From Sulfurovum sp. (GTDB lineage: Bacteria; Campylobacterota; Campylobacteria; Campylobacterales; Sulfurovaceae), in assembly GCA_027049035.1 (NCBI GenBank), contig JALTVI010000107.1, positions 206,889 through 270,888 of the forward strand: a DNA stretch of 64,000 nucleotides. Direction: 5' to 3'. The translations under genes were made by a program, and so were the position numbers. Positions 15,774-26,294 of this stretch are shown here, in pieces. The notes below the pieces were generated by a model. It had not been told where the DNA came from. It searched no databases and saw nothing but the letters and a program-made list of their open reading frames with translations. Within the stretch, counting starts at the first letter, position 1; every line of letters starts with the position of its first letter.

Positions 15774-16325
15774 ATGAAGAAAAAACTGTTACTGGTATCC
15801 CTGCTTGTCCTGCCTGCGGTGCTTCTGGCAAGCAGCGGACATGGAGAGGAAGCGAGCCGTTACTTCGCACAGACAGGAAGAGAGACAGATTTTTGGCCGA
15901 GAGTGATCAACTTCACAATCTTTGCCGCACTGCTCTGGTACCTTCTTGCCAACCCCATCAAATCTTTCTTCAAAGAGAGAAGTGAAGGGATCAAGTCGAA
16001 ACTGACTGAGATCGAAGAGAAGCTTAAAGCAGCCAGAGAAGAGCAGCAGGAAGCACAGGCGCGACTGGACGAGAGTCTGAAGAGAGCTGAGCAGATCGTA
16101 GAAGACGCGAAGAAAGAGGCTGTGATTCTGGCTGAGAAGATCGCACAGGCGAATGTGCAGGAGCTTGAAGCGCTTGAGAAGCAGTACAACGAGAAGATCG
16201 AACTCGAAGAGCGCAAAGCGACACGTGAAGCGATCGACGAAGTACTGAGCGAGAACATCACCACAGATGATATTCTGCTTGACAGCAGCAAAGTGGTTGA
16301 CATTATCTCCAGGAAGGTGGCGTAA
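15774..16325 (+). CDS. atpF: ATP synthase F0 subunit b
   Basis: ATG 15774 is preferred to one two codons upstream because AGGAAGG then sits at a workable distance. The 183 residues begin with a signal-like hydrophobic segment (KKKLLLVSLLVLPAVLLASS), a second membrane helix (VINFTIFAALLWYLLANPI), then a coiled coil (IEEKLKAAREEQQEAQARL). The extra N-terminal hydrophobic segment is known from epsilonproteobacterial b subunits. It ends two bases before atpH. Confidence 0.9.
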   Translation: MKKKLLLVSLLVLPAVLLASSGHGEEASRYFAQTGRETDFWPRVINFTIFAALLWYLLANPIKSFFKERSEGIKSKLTEIEEKLKAAREEQQEAQARLDESLKRAEQIVEDAKKEAVILAEKIAQANVQELEALEKQYNEKIELEERKATREAIDEVLSENITTDDILLDSSKVVDIISRKVA

Positions 16326-16853
16326 ATGGAAGAGCTAATCGCAAAACGGTATGCAACGGCACTCTCTTCAGCATCGAAAGATGTCAGTGCCGCGACAAAA
16401 GCGCTGACAGTACTAAGCGAAGCGATCGACAGTGATGAGATCACTTCGGTACTGGCTTCACCAATCGTAGATGCAGATAAGAAGACTGAAATGATTATCG
16501 CAGCACTCGGTGATGCAGCAGACGATACACTGAAAAACTTTATCCGTATTCTCGGAGAGCACAAGAGACTGACGCTGATCCCTGTGATCGCGAAGGTACT
16601 CAACGCAGACCTGCAGAAAGCGGCCAACAAGTATGAAGGTGTGGTCACCAGCAGTGACAAGCTTGAAAAAGAGGAGCTTGGCAGACTGGAGGAGACGCTT
16701 GAAAAGTATACAGGTGCGAAGATCAAACTGAAGCAGAAAAAGGGAGACCTTGACGGTCTGCGCGTTGCTGTGGAAGATCTTGGTATTGAGGTGAACTTCT
16801 CTAAGCAGAGAGTCAAAGAACAACTAATCGATTTCATCAAGAAATCATTATAA
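16326..16853 (+). CDS. atpH: ATP synthase F1 subunit delta
   Basis: Delta caps F1 and binds the b/b' stalk. The 175-residue product begins [18 protein letters not shown] and carries [17 protein letters not shown] and a C-terminal [23 protein letters not shown], matching the OSCP/delta family; the usual GGxxxxIGDxxxD motif is weak here. It starts at the base after the atpF stop. Confidence 0.93.
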   Translation: MEELIAKRYATALSSASKDVSAATKALTVLSEAIDSDEITSVLASPIVDADKKTEMIIAALGDAADDTLKNFIRILGEHKRLTLIPVIAKVLNADLQKAANKYEGVVTSSDKLEKEELGRLEETLEKYTGAKIKLKQKKGDLDGLRVAVEDLGIEVNFSKQRVKEQLIDFIKKSL

Positions 16854-16866
16854 GAAAGGAGTAGCA

Positions 16867-18381
16867 GTGGCAGTAAAATTGCAAGCGGACGAGATCAGTT
16901 CCATCATCAAAGAGAGAATCGAGAATTTCGAGATTGATGTCGACATCAACGAGGTAGGAAAGGTAGTAGGTATCGCAGACGGTATTACTACAGTATACGG
17001 ACTCAACAGCGTTATGGCTGGTGAAGTCGTTGAGTTTGAAAACGGTGCAAAGGGACTCGTACTGAACCTCGAAGAGGCGAATGTCGGTGTCGTTGTACTG
17101 GGAACAAGCGCAGGTATCAAAGAGGGAATGAGTGTCAAGAGACTTGGCCAGCTCCTTAAAACGCCGGTTGGCGACAGTCTGATGGGAAGAGTTGTCAACC
17201 CGCTGGGTGAGCCGCTTGACGGTAAAGGTGCTGTTGAAGCGACTGAGCAGCGCTTCATTGAAGAGAAGGCACCGGGAATCATGGCACGTAAATCTGTCCA
17301 TGAGCCGCTTCAGACAGGTATCAAAGCGATTGACGCTCTCGTACCGGTAGGTCGTGGCCAGAGAGAGCTTATCATCGGTGACAGACAGACAGGTAAGACG
17401 ACTCTGGCGATCGATACGATCATCAACCAGAAGGGTCAGGATGTTGTCTGTATCTACGTTGCGATCGGTCAGAAGCAGTCAACTGTTGCCGCAACAGTGA
17501 AGAAGCTCGAAGAGCACGGCGCAATGGACTACACAATCGTAGTCAACGCCGGTGCAGCTGACTCTGCTGCGCTTCAGTTCCTTGCACCGTATGCGGGTGT
17601 AACAATGGCTGAGTACTTCAGAGACAACGGCAGACATGCGGTTATCTTCTACGATGATCTCTCCAAGCATGCGGTAGCGTACCGTGAAATGTCACTGATC
17701 CTCAGACGTCCTCCGGGCCGTGAAGCATACCCCGGTGACGTTTTCTACCTTCACTCAAGACTGCTTGAGCGTGCGGCGAAACTCAATGACGATCTGGGGG
17801 CTGGTTCTATCACTGCATTCCCTATCATCGAAACGCAGGCGGGAGACGTTGCGGCATACATTCCGACAAACGTCATCTCCATTACAGACGGTCAGATCTT
17901 CCTTGAGACAGACCTCTTCAACTCGGGTATCAGACCTGCGATTAACGTTGGACTCTCCGTTTCACGTGTCGGTGGTGCTGCGCAGATCAAAGCGACAAAG
18001 CAGGTTTCCGGAACCCTGAGACTTGACCTTGCCTCTTTCCGTGAACTGCAGGCGTTCGCACAGTTCGCATCAGATCTTGACGATCACACAAGAGCGCAGC
18101 TCGAGCGTGGTCAGAGAATGGTCGAAGTACTGAAGCAGGGGCCATACTCTCCAGTACCGATTGAGAAGCAGGTCGTTATCATCTTCGCCGGTGCGAACGG
18201 ATACCTCGATGACATTCCTGTCAGTGCGGTAACGAAGTTCGAAGCGGAGCTGATGCCGTTCATGGAAGCGAAATATATGAATGTACTCGATGCGATCAGA
18301 AACGACAAGAAGATCACAGACGAGACTGAAGCAGCACTGAGAAAAGCGATCGAAGATTTCAAAGCTTCTTTTGAAGCGTAA
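16867..18381 (+). CDS. atpA: ATP synthase F1 subunit alpha
   Basis: Alpha is the regulatory nucleotide-binding subunit of F1. The 504-residue sequence has the Walker A GDRQTGKT (residues 171-178), [13 protein letters not shown], and [23 protein letters not shown] with [13 protein letters not shown]. The start GTG follows AAGGAG. Length and motifs are standard. Confidence 0.98.
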   Translation: MAVKLQADEISSIIKERIENFEIDVDINEVGKVVGIADGITTVYGLNSVMAGEVVEFENGAKGLVLNLEEANVGVVVLGTSAGIKEGMSVKRLGQLLKTPVGDSLMGRVVNPLGEPLDGKGAVEATEQRFIEEKAPGIMARKSVHEPLQTGIKAIDALVPVGRGQRELIIGDRQTGKTTLAIDTIINQKGQDVVCIYVAIGQKQSTVAATVKKLEEHGAMDYTIVVNAGAADSAALQFLAPYAGVTMAEYFRDNGRHAVIFYDDLSKHAVAYREMSLILRRPPGREAYPGDVFYLHSRLLERAAKLNDDLGAGSITAFPIIETQAGDVAAYIPTNVISITDGQIFLETDLFNSGIRPAINVGLSVSRVGGAAQIKATKQVSGTLRLDLASFRELQAFAQFASDLDDHTRAQLERGQRMVEVLKQGPYSPVPIEKQVVIIFAGANGYLDDIPVSAVTKFEAELMPFMEAKYMNVLDAIRNDKKITDETEAALRKAIEDFKASFEA

Positions 18382-18393
18382 GAAAGGCTTGTC

Positions 18394-20696
<2,303 letters not shown>

Positions 20697-20725
20697 GCTT
20701 AGTTCTTGTCTGATAAAGGATATTT

Positions 20726-21112
20726 ATGGAACTAATGAAGCTTGAAATCGTCACACCTAACGGTGTGATCTTTGATGACGAAGTCCGACAGGTCACGCTT
20801 CCGGGTTCTGAGGGTGAGTTCGGTGTACTGCCAAAGCACGCGACACTCGTCTCTCTGCTCCAGGCAGGCGTGATTGAGATCGTCAAGGCCGACGGATCGA
20901 AAGTGGCTGTGGCGATCAACTCCGGTTACGTCAAAGTTGATGAAGAGAAGACTACCTGTATCGTTGACGGTGCGGTTGCACTCTCCGGAGAAGATACGGA
21001 CCTTGCCAAGGCACTCAGCGAAGCGAAAGAGCTGCTTAAAAAAGCGGAATCTTCGAGCACAGTGATTGCGGCAGCGGTCAGCAAAGTTGAAAACATAGGG
21101 AAGTCTCTCTAA
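20726..21112 (+). CDS. atpC: ATP synthase F1 subunit epsilon
   Basis: Epsilon couples the rotor to the c ring and can inhibit ATP hydrolysis. The 128 residues begin MELMKLEIVTPNGVIFDDEV, with TLPGSEGEFGVLPKHA in the beta-sandwich; the C-terminal helical domain is short. It is the last atp gene here; atpB and atpE (subunits a and c) are not in the window. tolQ follows after one base. Confidence 0.95.
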   Translation: MELMKLEIVTPNGVIFDDEVRQVTLPGSEGEFGVLPKHATLVSLLQAGVIEIVKADGSKVAVAINSGYVKVDEEKTTCIVDGAVALSGEDTDLAKALSEAKELLKKAESSSTVIAAAVSKVENIGKSL

Positions 21113-21113
21113 G

Positions 21114-21686
21114 TTGGGCTCACTTCTTCACTACTTCACAGGCAGCAGTGCGATCACGATCTTCGTGCTGCTTGTGCTTTCACTCTATTTTATTGCAACG
21201 TTCTGGATCTTTCTTGACCGTTTTTTTCTTTTGAAATCACGTATCTCTGCTGAAGCTCGTTCCCTGAAACAGCTCTACACAGGTCAGTCAAAATCAGTGG
21301 CAACTAACTCACTTATTTTCACTTACCTGGCACGTGTGAACAGGCCTAACAAAGCGATCCTCGAAGCGGCGGTTTCCGATGCGATCCGGGTTTCGACCAA
21401 GGGGCTGACCTGGCTTTCGATCATCGCTTCAACTTCACCGTTTATTGGACTCTTTGGAACGGTCATTGGCATTCTTGAGACATTCTCCGAACTTGGCGGG
21501 CAGTCTTCCGCTTCGCTCAATGTCGTAGCACCGGCAATCTCGGAAGCACTGGTTGCGACAGCAGCAGGTATCTCGGTGGCGATCTTTGCCTATACCTTCC
21601 ATCTGATATTGAAACGAAAGGCGTATGAGCTCTCCTCACTGCTCAATTCGCAGTCTGAAGTCATTCTCTCCCAGACAGAGGCGTAA
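21114..21686 (+). CDS. tolQ: TolQ/ExbB-like proton-channel protein
   Basis: The protein forms, with TolR, an inner-membrane proton channel that energises TolA. The 190 residues contain an N-terminal membrane helix (ITIFVLLVLSLYFIATFWI) and two more near 105 and 150, with GLTWLSIIASTSPFIGLFGTV and AISEALVATAAGISVAIFA, the family hallmarks. A TTG start is used, one base after atpC, with AGGGAAG upstream. Position before TolR/TolA-like genes favours TolQ over ExbB. Confidence 0.85.
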   Translation: MGSLLHYFTGSSAITIFVLLVLSLYFIATFWIFLDRFFLLKSRISAEARSLKQLYTGQSKSVATNSLIFTYLARVNRPNKAILEAAVSDAIRVSTKGLTWLSIIASTSPFIGLFGTVIGILETFSELGGQSSASLNVVAPAISEALVATAAGISVAIFAYTFHLILKRKAYELSSLLNSQSEVILSQTEA

Positions 21687-21687
21687 C

Positions 21688-22074
21688 ATGTTCTCCTGGG
21701 ATGACAATCCGGATTTGAATATCACGCCGCTGGTGGATGTGATGCTGGTGTTGATGGCCATCCTGATGGTGACCGCACCGACCATTACCTATCAGGAGCA
21801 GATCGATCTGCCTGAGGGTTCTAAAACGGTAAAAGTTGTCAAACCAAAAACCCTGACGATCCGTATGGACAAGAACCGTAAGATTTACCTCAACAAAGAG
21901 ACATACACACTGGCAACCTTCGCAGATGATTTTGTCAATCAATCAGCAAAGCTCGACAAGAACAGTGAGGTCTACATACGTGCGGACGAGCGTTTGCAGT
22001 ACAAAGATGTAATGTATCTGCTCAAGAGTGTCAAAGCCGCCGGTTTCCAGAAGGTCTCTCTCATTACGCTATGA
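21688..22074 (+). CDS. tolR: TolR/ExbD-like channel subunit
   Basis: ATG 21688 gives a 128-residue protein with the expected short cytosolic start (FSWDDNPDLNITPLVD) and a single membrane helix (VMLVLMAILMVTAPTITY) with the proton-carrying Asp in LVDVMLV. The periplasmic part ends RADERLQYKDVMYLLKS with VKAAGFQKVSLIT, as in TolR/ExbD. The longer open frame upstream overlaps tolQ in another frame and is not used. It overlaps the next gene by four bases. Confidence 0.88.
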   Translation: MFSWDDNPDLNITPLVDVMLVLMAILMVTAPTITYQEQIDLPEGSKTVKVVKPKTLTIRMDKNRKIYLNKETYTLATFADDFVNQSAKLDKNSEVYIRADERLQYKDVMYLLKSVKAAGFQKVSLITL

Positions 22075-22865
22075 AAGAGCAGAACCTGAGGATTGTCTGG
22101 GGAGTGGTTGCCGTTGCCATCTACCTCTTTGTGATTACGCTGTTATTCTTCTACTTCAATCATCACGAAGCAAAAACGAAAAAACATTATGTAAAAAAAG
22201 ACGAGCACCGTATTCAGGTGGGTCTGAGCGCACCAAAAAAGAAGGTGCTTCCCACGAAGCATAAAAAGAAAGAGAGCAAAAATAGGCAGGCGCACAAGCC
22301 GAAAAAAACGCACAGCAAACCTGCCAAGAAACAGCAGAGCCGGAAAAAGGTGATCAAAGAGAAAGTGGTGAAAAAGAGTGTGAAGCGTAAAGACCTCAAC
22401 ACGACAAAACCCAAAAAGAAGCGGGCAAAAGATCTTTTTGCCTCCATCAAAACGCCTAAAAAGAAACCGGTCATCAAAATTACCGACAAACCGATTGCCA
22501 GCAAACCAAAAAAGCAGCTCTTTGAGATGAAAGATGTACCGATGTCCGCTTCGGAGCGTATCAAGAGTTCACTCAAACAGCAGAAGTCGCATGACAGCGG
22601 TGTAGAAGACAGTTATCTTGCCAAAGTGCAGGAGATGCTGGAAGCGTGGCCGGCACAGAGTGATTTTGCAGGAGAGAAGGTCAAGGTACATTTGAAAATA
22701 GACCCTACCGGACATTTTGAATTCGAGATCAAACGGCGTTCGAACAATCCGGCGTTCAACCAGGCGTTGACGGAGTTCCTTGAGCAGTTGCAGGAGTTTG
22801 GGTTTGGGCCGCACAGAGGACCGCGTACCTATCTTTTTGAAGCGGAATTCATAGCCAAAGATTAG
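22071..22865 (+). CDS. tolA: TolA/TonB-like periplasm-spanning protein
   Basis: TolA links the TolQR motor to TolB and Pal at the outer membrane. The 264-residue protein has one N-terminal membrane helix (VVAVAIYLFVITLLFFYF), a long Lys-rich extended linker (residues 45-150), and a C-terminal TonB/TolA-like domain (LEAWPAQSDFAGEKVKVHL, then FEFEIKRRSNNPAFNQAL). The linker is unusually rich in Lys-Pro-Lys and lacks the Ala-rich helix of enteric TolA. tolB-pal-cpoB, normally next, resume 4.4 kb downstream. Confidence 0.82.
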   Translation: MKEQNLRIVWGVVAVAIYLFVITLLFFYFNHHEAKTKKHYVKKDEHRIQVGLSAPKKKVLPTKHKKKESKNRQAHKPKKTHSKPAKKQQSRKKVIKEKVVKKSVKRKDLNTTKPKKKRAKDLFASIKTPKKKPVIKITDKPIASKPKKQLFEMKDVPMSASERIKSSLKQQKSHDSGVEDSYLAKVQEMLEAWPAQSDFAGEKVKVHLKIDPTGHFEFEIKRRSNNPAFNQALTEFLEQLQEFGFGPHRGPRTYLFEAEFIAKD

Positions 22866-22894
22866 TATGGTTAGTCAAAAGCGAAAGGATGGGT

Positions 22895-22910
22895 GCCTCC
22901 GTGTGGAGGC
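22895..22910 (+). terminator. Hairpin between tolA and carbonic anhydrase
   Basis: GCCTCC and GGAGGC form a perfect 6-bp stem with a GTGT loop between the convergent tolA and carbonic anhydrase genes. No T run follows in either direction, so it is only a probable bidirectional 3' end. Confidence 0.45.
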
Positions 22911-22922
22911 TATTGAAACGGT

Positions 22923-23651
22923 CTACTCCGCTTCGATGGTTCTGTCGAAGAGTTCCTGAACGGGTCTTTCATTGTCTACATAGTATTTTCTGAATGCTTC
23001 GATCTGCTCTTTTGACGCTTCGACAGGTTGCTTGAGCAGATACCACTGTACATTTTCAGTACATGGCGGTGTTGTCAGAGAACCGATGTAGTGGTAGTAG
23101 TGCTGTGTATCGTTTGGCAGCAGGTCCTGCGGGTCGATACGGATCTCTTTTCCGATACCGGAGAGCACATTGTCAAGTACAGGGTTGTTCTTGCCCTCTT
23201 TGAAGAAGACGGCAACGACGGCAAGCTGCTTGGTCTTCGGATTCTGGTGAACAAGGTGTGCAACCATATCGTAGCGCTTCCCGTTTACCGTGTGCTCGCT
23301 TTTTCCGTGGAAGTGGAACTGAATCAGTTTGAACTTTTCACCGTGGAACTCTACGGTACCGCCCTCTTTGGGAGTTACCTTGATAGAGTGTCCGTTGTCG
23401 ATGACCTTTGCTGTGGTGTGTACATCTTCGCTAAGGTGCAGTTTGTAGACAGGCTTGAGGCTGACAGTCTTTCCAGGTACGATGTTGATGGGTGACTGTG
23501 CATGTCCCTTTGCACAGGTTTTGCTGAACTCTCCCCAGTGTGTCGGTCCGTTCTGACCATAGTCCCAGTGTTTTTTACCCTCGTGTTCATTTGCTGTCGC
23601 AAAAGTTGCCAGCAGTGAAGCCGCTGTAAGTGCCAGAGTGATTCTTTTCAT
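22923..23651 (-). CDS. cah: Periplasmic alpha-type carbonic anhydrase
   Basis: The enzyme interconverts CO2 and bicarbonate. The 242-residue protein has a Sec signal peptide (ATFATA, cleavage after A20), CAKGHAQSPINIV, and the zinc ligands in QFHFHGKSEH (H113, H115) and AHLVH (H132), then SLTTPPCTENVQW, all alpha-class hallmarks. The conserved Glu two residues before the third His is Val here (V130). Periplasmic location suits bicarbonate supply or pH buffering in an autotroph. It is transcribed against tolA and divergently from the riboswitch operon. Confidence 0.92.
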   Translation of the reverse strand: MKRITLALTAASLLATFATANEHEGKKHWDYGQNGPTHWGEFSKTCAKGHAQSPINIVPGKTVSLKPVYKLHLSEDVHTTAKVIDNGHSIKVTPKEGGTVEFHGEKFKLIQFHFHGKSEHTVNGKRYDMVAHLVHQNPKTKQLAVVAVFFKEGKNNPVLDNVLSGIGKEIRIDPQDLLPNDTQHYYHYIGSLTTPPCTENVQWYLLKQPVEASKEQIEAFRKYYVDNERPVQELFDRTIEAE

Positions 23652-23902
23652 TCATTCTTCCTTGTAATTGATTTTTTAAACAGAAACTATTATAGGGAAG
23701 ATAGATTGAAGATGGTGTAATTTTGTTCAAATTCCAAGTTTTGAATGCAAAAAAAAAGAATTTAAATCGTAAAACGGGAAAATTGTTCAATTATTCTAAT
23801 TGTAAAAATAAATCAATATGCTACATTCCAAAGGGGATAAAGAAGAGATAATGCATAACCTAAAGTTATTTTCAGGATAGCTTTTGTAAAATAAAAAATA
23901 TA
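23652..23902. promoter_or_regulatory. Divergent promoter region, carbonic anhydrase and riboswitch operon
   Basis: The AT-rich spacer holds no gene. A minus-strand -10 (TATAAT as ATTATA at 23689-23694) lies about 38 bases before the carbonic anhydrase start, with AAGGAAG as ribosome site. A plus-strand -10 (TAAAAT, 23887-23892) is placed so that transcription would begin within a few bases of the riboswitch at 23903. Confidence 0.5.
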
Positions 23903-23982
23903 TCTGCACAAAGCCAAACTGTCTGCAAGGACAGGACGGAAAGCCATGGGTCTTCTCTCCGAAGATCGCCAGGCTGCTCAGA
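23903..23982 (+). ncRNA. c-di-GMP-I (GEMM-I) riboswitch
   Basis: The element is closed by TCTG/CAGA (23903-23906 with 23979-23982). It then shows GCCAAAC, a stem CTGTC/GACAG with a GCAA tetraloop, the conserved GGACGGAAAGCCATGGG (23935-23950), a second stem GGTCTTC/GAAGATC, and CGCCAGGCTGC. The base corresponding to the ligand-contacting G20 is G, indicating c-di-GMP rather than cGAMP. It shares GGAAAGCCATGG and GCCAGGCTG word for word with the copy at 7254. A GTG start with AAGGAGGAG follows at 24037. Confidence 0.85.
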
Positions 23983-24036
23983 AAATCATTAGTTACATCA
24001 CAACTGTTATGTATATTTATTTGAAGGAGGAGTATT

Positions 24037-24639
24037 GTGAATAAAACATTGGTCGTATTGGCTTTAGGCCTGTTTGAGGCAGGGTTTGTGTATGCAGGAG
24101 GTGATATTGCACCTGTGGAGACGACACCAATAGTGGCAGAAGAACCGAGTGCGTTTTATGCAGGAATTGGAGCGGGACGCTTGAGTGTCAAAAATGAGTC
24201 GAGCAAAGAGGAGATAGATGCGACAATGGTTGAGCTGTCATTGGGGTATCAGGTCTCTTCATACTTTGCTGTTGAGGGGCGTTACGCTTTTGGTTTCAAT
24301 ACGGAGTATGATCAGGGCAATGTGGTAAATCCGGTACAGGTTTATGACGGCAAGGTATCCCAGTGGGGTATCTATTTCAAACCGCAGTATGCCTTTGGTG
24401 ATTTCGGCATATACGGCCTGTTGGGTTTCGGCCAAGTACGCTTGAACGACCTTCTGGGTGACAATGCCGTTGAAGAGGGGTTTCGATGGGGACTTGGAGG
24501 AAGCTATGCTATGACAGATCACTGGAGTCTGTATGGAGAGTATCTCTGGCTCTATGATGACAAAGGGTTTGACTATGTGGCTAAACAGGCGGATGTAAAA
24601 GTGAATGCCTGGAGTTTTGGTGTTCAGTACAGATTTTAG
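24037..24639 (+). CDS. Outer-membrane beta-barrel protein (OmpA/OMP_b-brl type)
   Basis: The 200-residue protein has a signal peptide (NKTLVVLALGLFEAGFVYAG), then alternating aromatic strands such as YAGIGAGRLSVKNE, FAVEGRYAFGF, and WGIYFKPQYAFGDFGIYGL, ending in SFGVQYRF with the terminal Phe recognised by the BAM complex. An eight-strand barrel is likely. A GTG start follows AAGGAGGAG. It is the first gene after the c-di-GMP-I riboswitch. Ligand or adhesive role is unknown. Confidence 0.85.
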   Translation: MNKTLVVLALGLFEAGFVYAGGDIAPVETTPIVAEEPSAFYAGIGAGRLSVKNESSKEEIDATMVELSLGYQVSSYFAVEGRYAFGFNTEYDQGNVVNPVQVYDGKVSQWGIYFKPQYAFGDFGIYGLLGFGQVRLNDLLGDNAVEEGFRWGLGGSYAMTDHWSLYGEYLWLYDDKGFDYVAKQADVKVNAWSFGVQYRF

Positions 24640-24651
24640 GAGGAGAAAGAT

Positions 24652-25857
24652 ATGAAATTAAAAATAAGTAGAACAGTTTCACTGCTTTGCGCAGGCGCTG
24701 TGTTGATTGGGGTAAACGGATGTAGTGGCTCTTCAGGGACACAGACGGACTATACATTTGCATCAGAAGCATCAGAACCAGCTTCCCAACAGCAAAGTGC
24801 AACGTATCGGGCAGTATTCCCTACAAAACCGGATGCATATGAGGGAGAAACTGGAGATAACAATGCTTCAGTAGCAGGTTCAGTTGAAGTTGGGGCTCCT
24901 CTCCAGGCACGCAGTATCTATCCACGAGGTGATTATGACTGGATGAAAGTTGAACTTGAAGCAGGGAAACGATATGAAATATTTTCCTATAACTTGAACG
25001 AAGTAGGAGATACCTACCTCTATCTGTATGACGATACAGATCAAAGCCCTGGCAGTGAAATTGCAAGCAATGACGATTACATTGATTATGACAGTTTTAT
25101 TGATTTTACTGCGGATCGAAATGGAACCTATTATATTAAAGTGCGTTCTTACAGTGTAGAAGAAGCAACCAGCTATCAGTTTGGAATCCGTGAGTATGTC
25201 GATAATGATGATGACGGCTATACACCTACGTATGACTGCAATGATAACAATGCCTCCATTTATGTTGATGCGGACGAGATACCCGGCAATGGCATTGATG
25301 AAGACTGTGATGGAGTGGATGCACTCGCAAGTGATGTGCCTGACAGGTATGAAGAAGATAACGATATTGCACAGGCCAAACCAGCTCCTGAAACAAGCGG
25401 ATCTTATGAGGAGGTTGAACACCGTTACGATATTTCTTCGCAGATGCGTACATTACATGAGGCAGGCGACAGTGACTATATGGTCTTTTCATTACAGCCT
25501 CAAGAAAAGGCTAGGTACCAAACATGGAGAAATAACATTGGCAGTATGGATTTTGCCCTTTATGATGAAAATGGCACTGACATCTCTGGTACGTTTGATG
25601 GAATGAACCATTCAAATATATCTCAAACCTATTATATCTCAGTGAACAGTACGGGTGATACAGGATGGTATGTATTTTCATTGTACCGATATGGTGTAGA
25701 TATGGATGGAGACGGTTACTTTACCAAGGATTGGGATGGGGACTGCAACGATAACAATGCATCTATTCATCCGTATGCAGATGACAGCGATGATACTGAC
25801 GGCATAGATATGAACTGTGATGGTGTTGATGGCTACAATAGTGATTATTCGAATTAA
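24652..25857 (+). CDS. Lipoprotein with PPC-like and MopE-like metal-binding motifs
   Basis: The 401-residue protein has a lipobox (LIGVNGC, Cys25). Two pre-peptidase-C-terminal-like beta domains (about 84-180 and 235-345, with GDYDWMKVELEAGKRYEIF and GDSDYMVFSL) each precede a DxDxDGY...DCNDNNASI...DxDCDGVD segment (184-223 and 351-394). These segments resemble the putative metal-binding motif of MopE-type surface proteins. It is thus a modular exported protein, probably calcium-binding. It lies 12 bases after the barrel gene under the riboswitch. Confidence 0.8.
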   Translation: MKLKISRTVSLLCAGAVLIGVNGCSGSSGTQTDYTFASEASEPASQQQSATYRAVFPTKPDAYEGETGDNNASVAGSVEVGAPLQARSIYPRGDYDWMKVELEAGKRYEIFSYNLNEVGDTYLYLYDDTDQSPGSEIASNDDYIDYDSFIDFTADRNGTYYIKVRSYSVEEATSYQFGIREYVDNDDDGYTPTYDCNDNNASIYVDADEIPGNGIDEDCDGVDALASDVPDRYEEDNDIAQAKPAPETSGSYEEVEHRYDISSQMRTLHEAGDSDYMVFSLQPQEKARYQTWRNNIGSMDFALYDENGTDISGTFDGMNHSNISQTYYISVNSTGDTGWYVFSLYRYGVDMDGDGYFTKDWDGDCNDNNASIHPYADDSDDTDGIDMNCDGVDGYNSDYSN

Positions 25858-25874
25858 GAGCAGGTATAGGGCAG

Positions 25875-26294
25875 ATGGATAGAAAAGCTGTAGTGCCAAC
25901 CATTGTAGTGCTGGTTGGCATTGCACTTTTGACAGCTATAGTTCTGTCGGATAAAGAAATACACGATAATGAAAAAAACAATTTTGTATTGGAAAAGCAC
26001 AAAGTTAAAATTGATATTGTGTCTTTGAATAGCTCTGAAACGTCAGTCAATAAAGATATTGATACTACACTGAAAAAAGCCCGTGATGAAAATAGATTCA
26101 ATATAGAAGAACAAAAGTTACAACGCTCTGAAATCTTGGCCCAAAGAAAGATAGAAAATGAAAGAAGGGAAGCGTACAGACAACAGAGAAGAGAATGGCG
26201 AAGGGCACTCAATAAGGCACGACAAAAGGCGAAACTGACAGGAGACTACTCAGAGTATGAAGCTTTGAAAAACAGTGAGCCAACCAAAGACTAA
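25875..26294 (+). CDS. Single-pass membrane protein with charged coiled coil
   Basis: The 139-residue product has an N-terminal membrane helix (VVPTIVVLVGIALLTAIVL) and then a highly charged helical region rich in Arg, Glu and Lys (RRQRREWRRALNKARQKAK-like near residue 100-118). No family is recognised. It begins 17 bases after the lipoprotein gene and is the third gene of the riboswitch operon. Its last four bases overlap the end of the convergent amrB gene. Confidence 0.7.
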   Translation: MDRKAVVPTIVVLVGIALLTAIVLSDKEIHDNEKNNFVLEKHKVKIDIVSLNSSETSVNKDIDTTLKKARDENRFNIEEQKLQRSEILAQRKIENERREAYRQQRREWRRALNKARQKAKLTGDYSEYEALKNSEPTKD

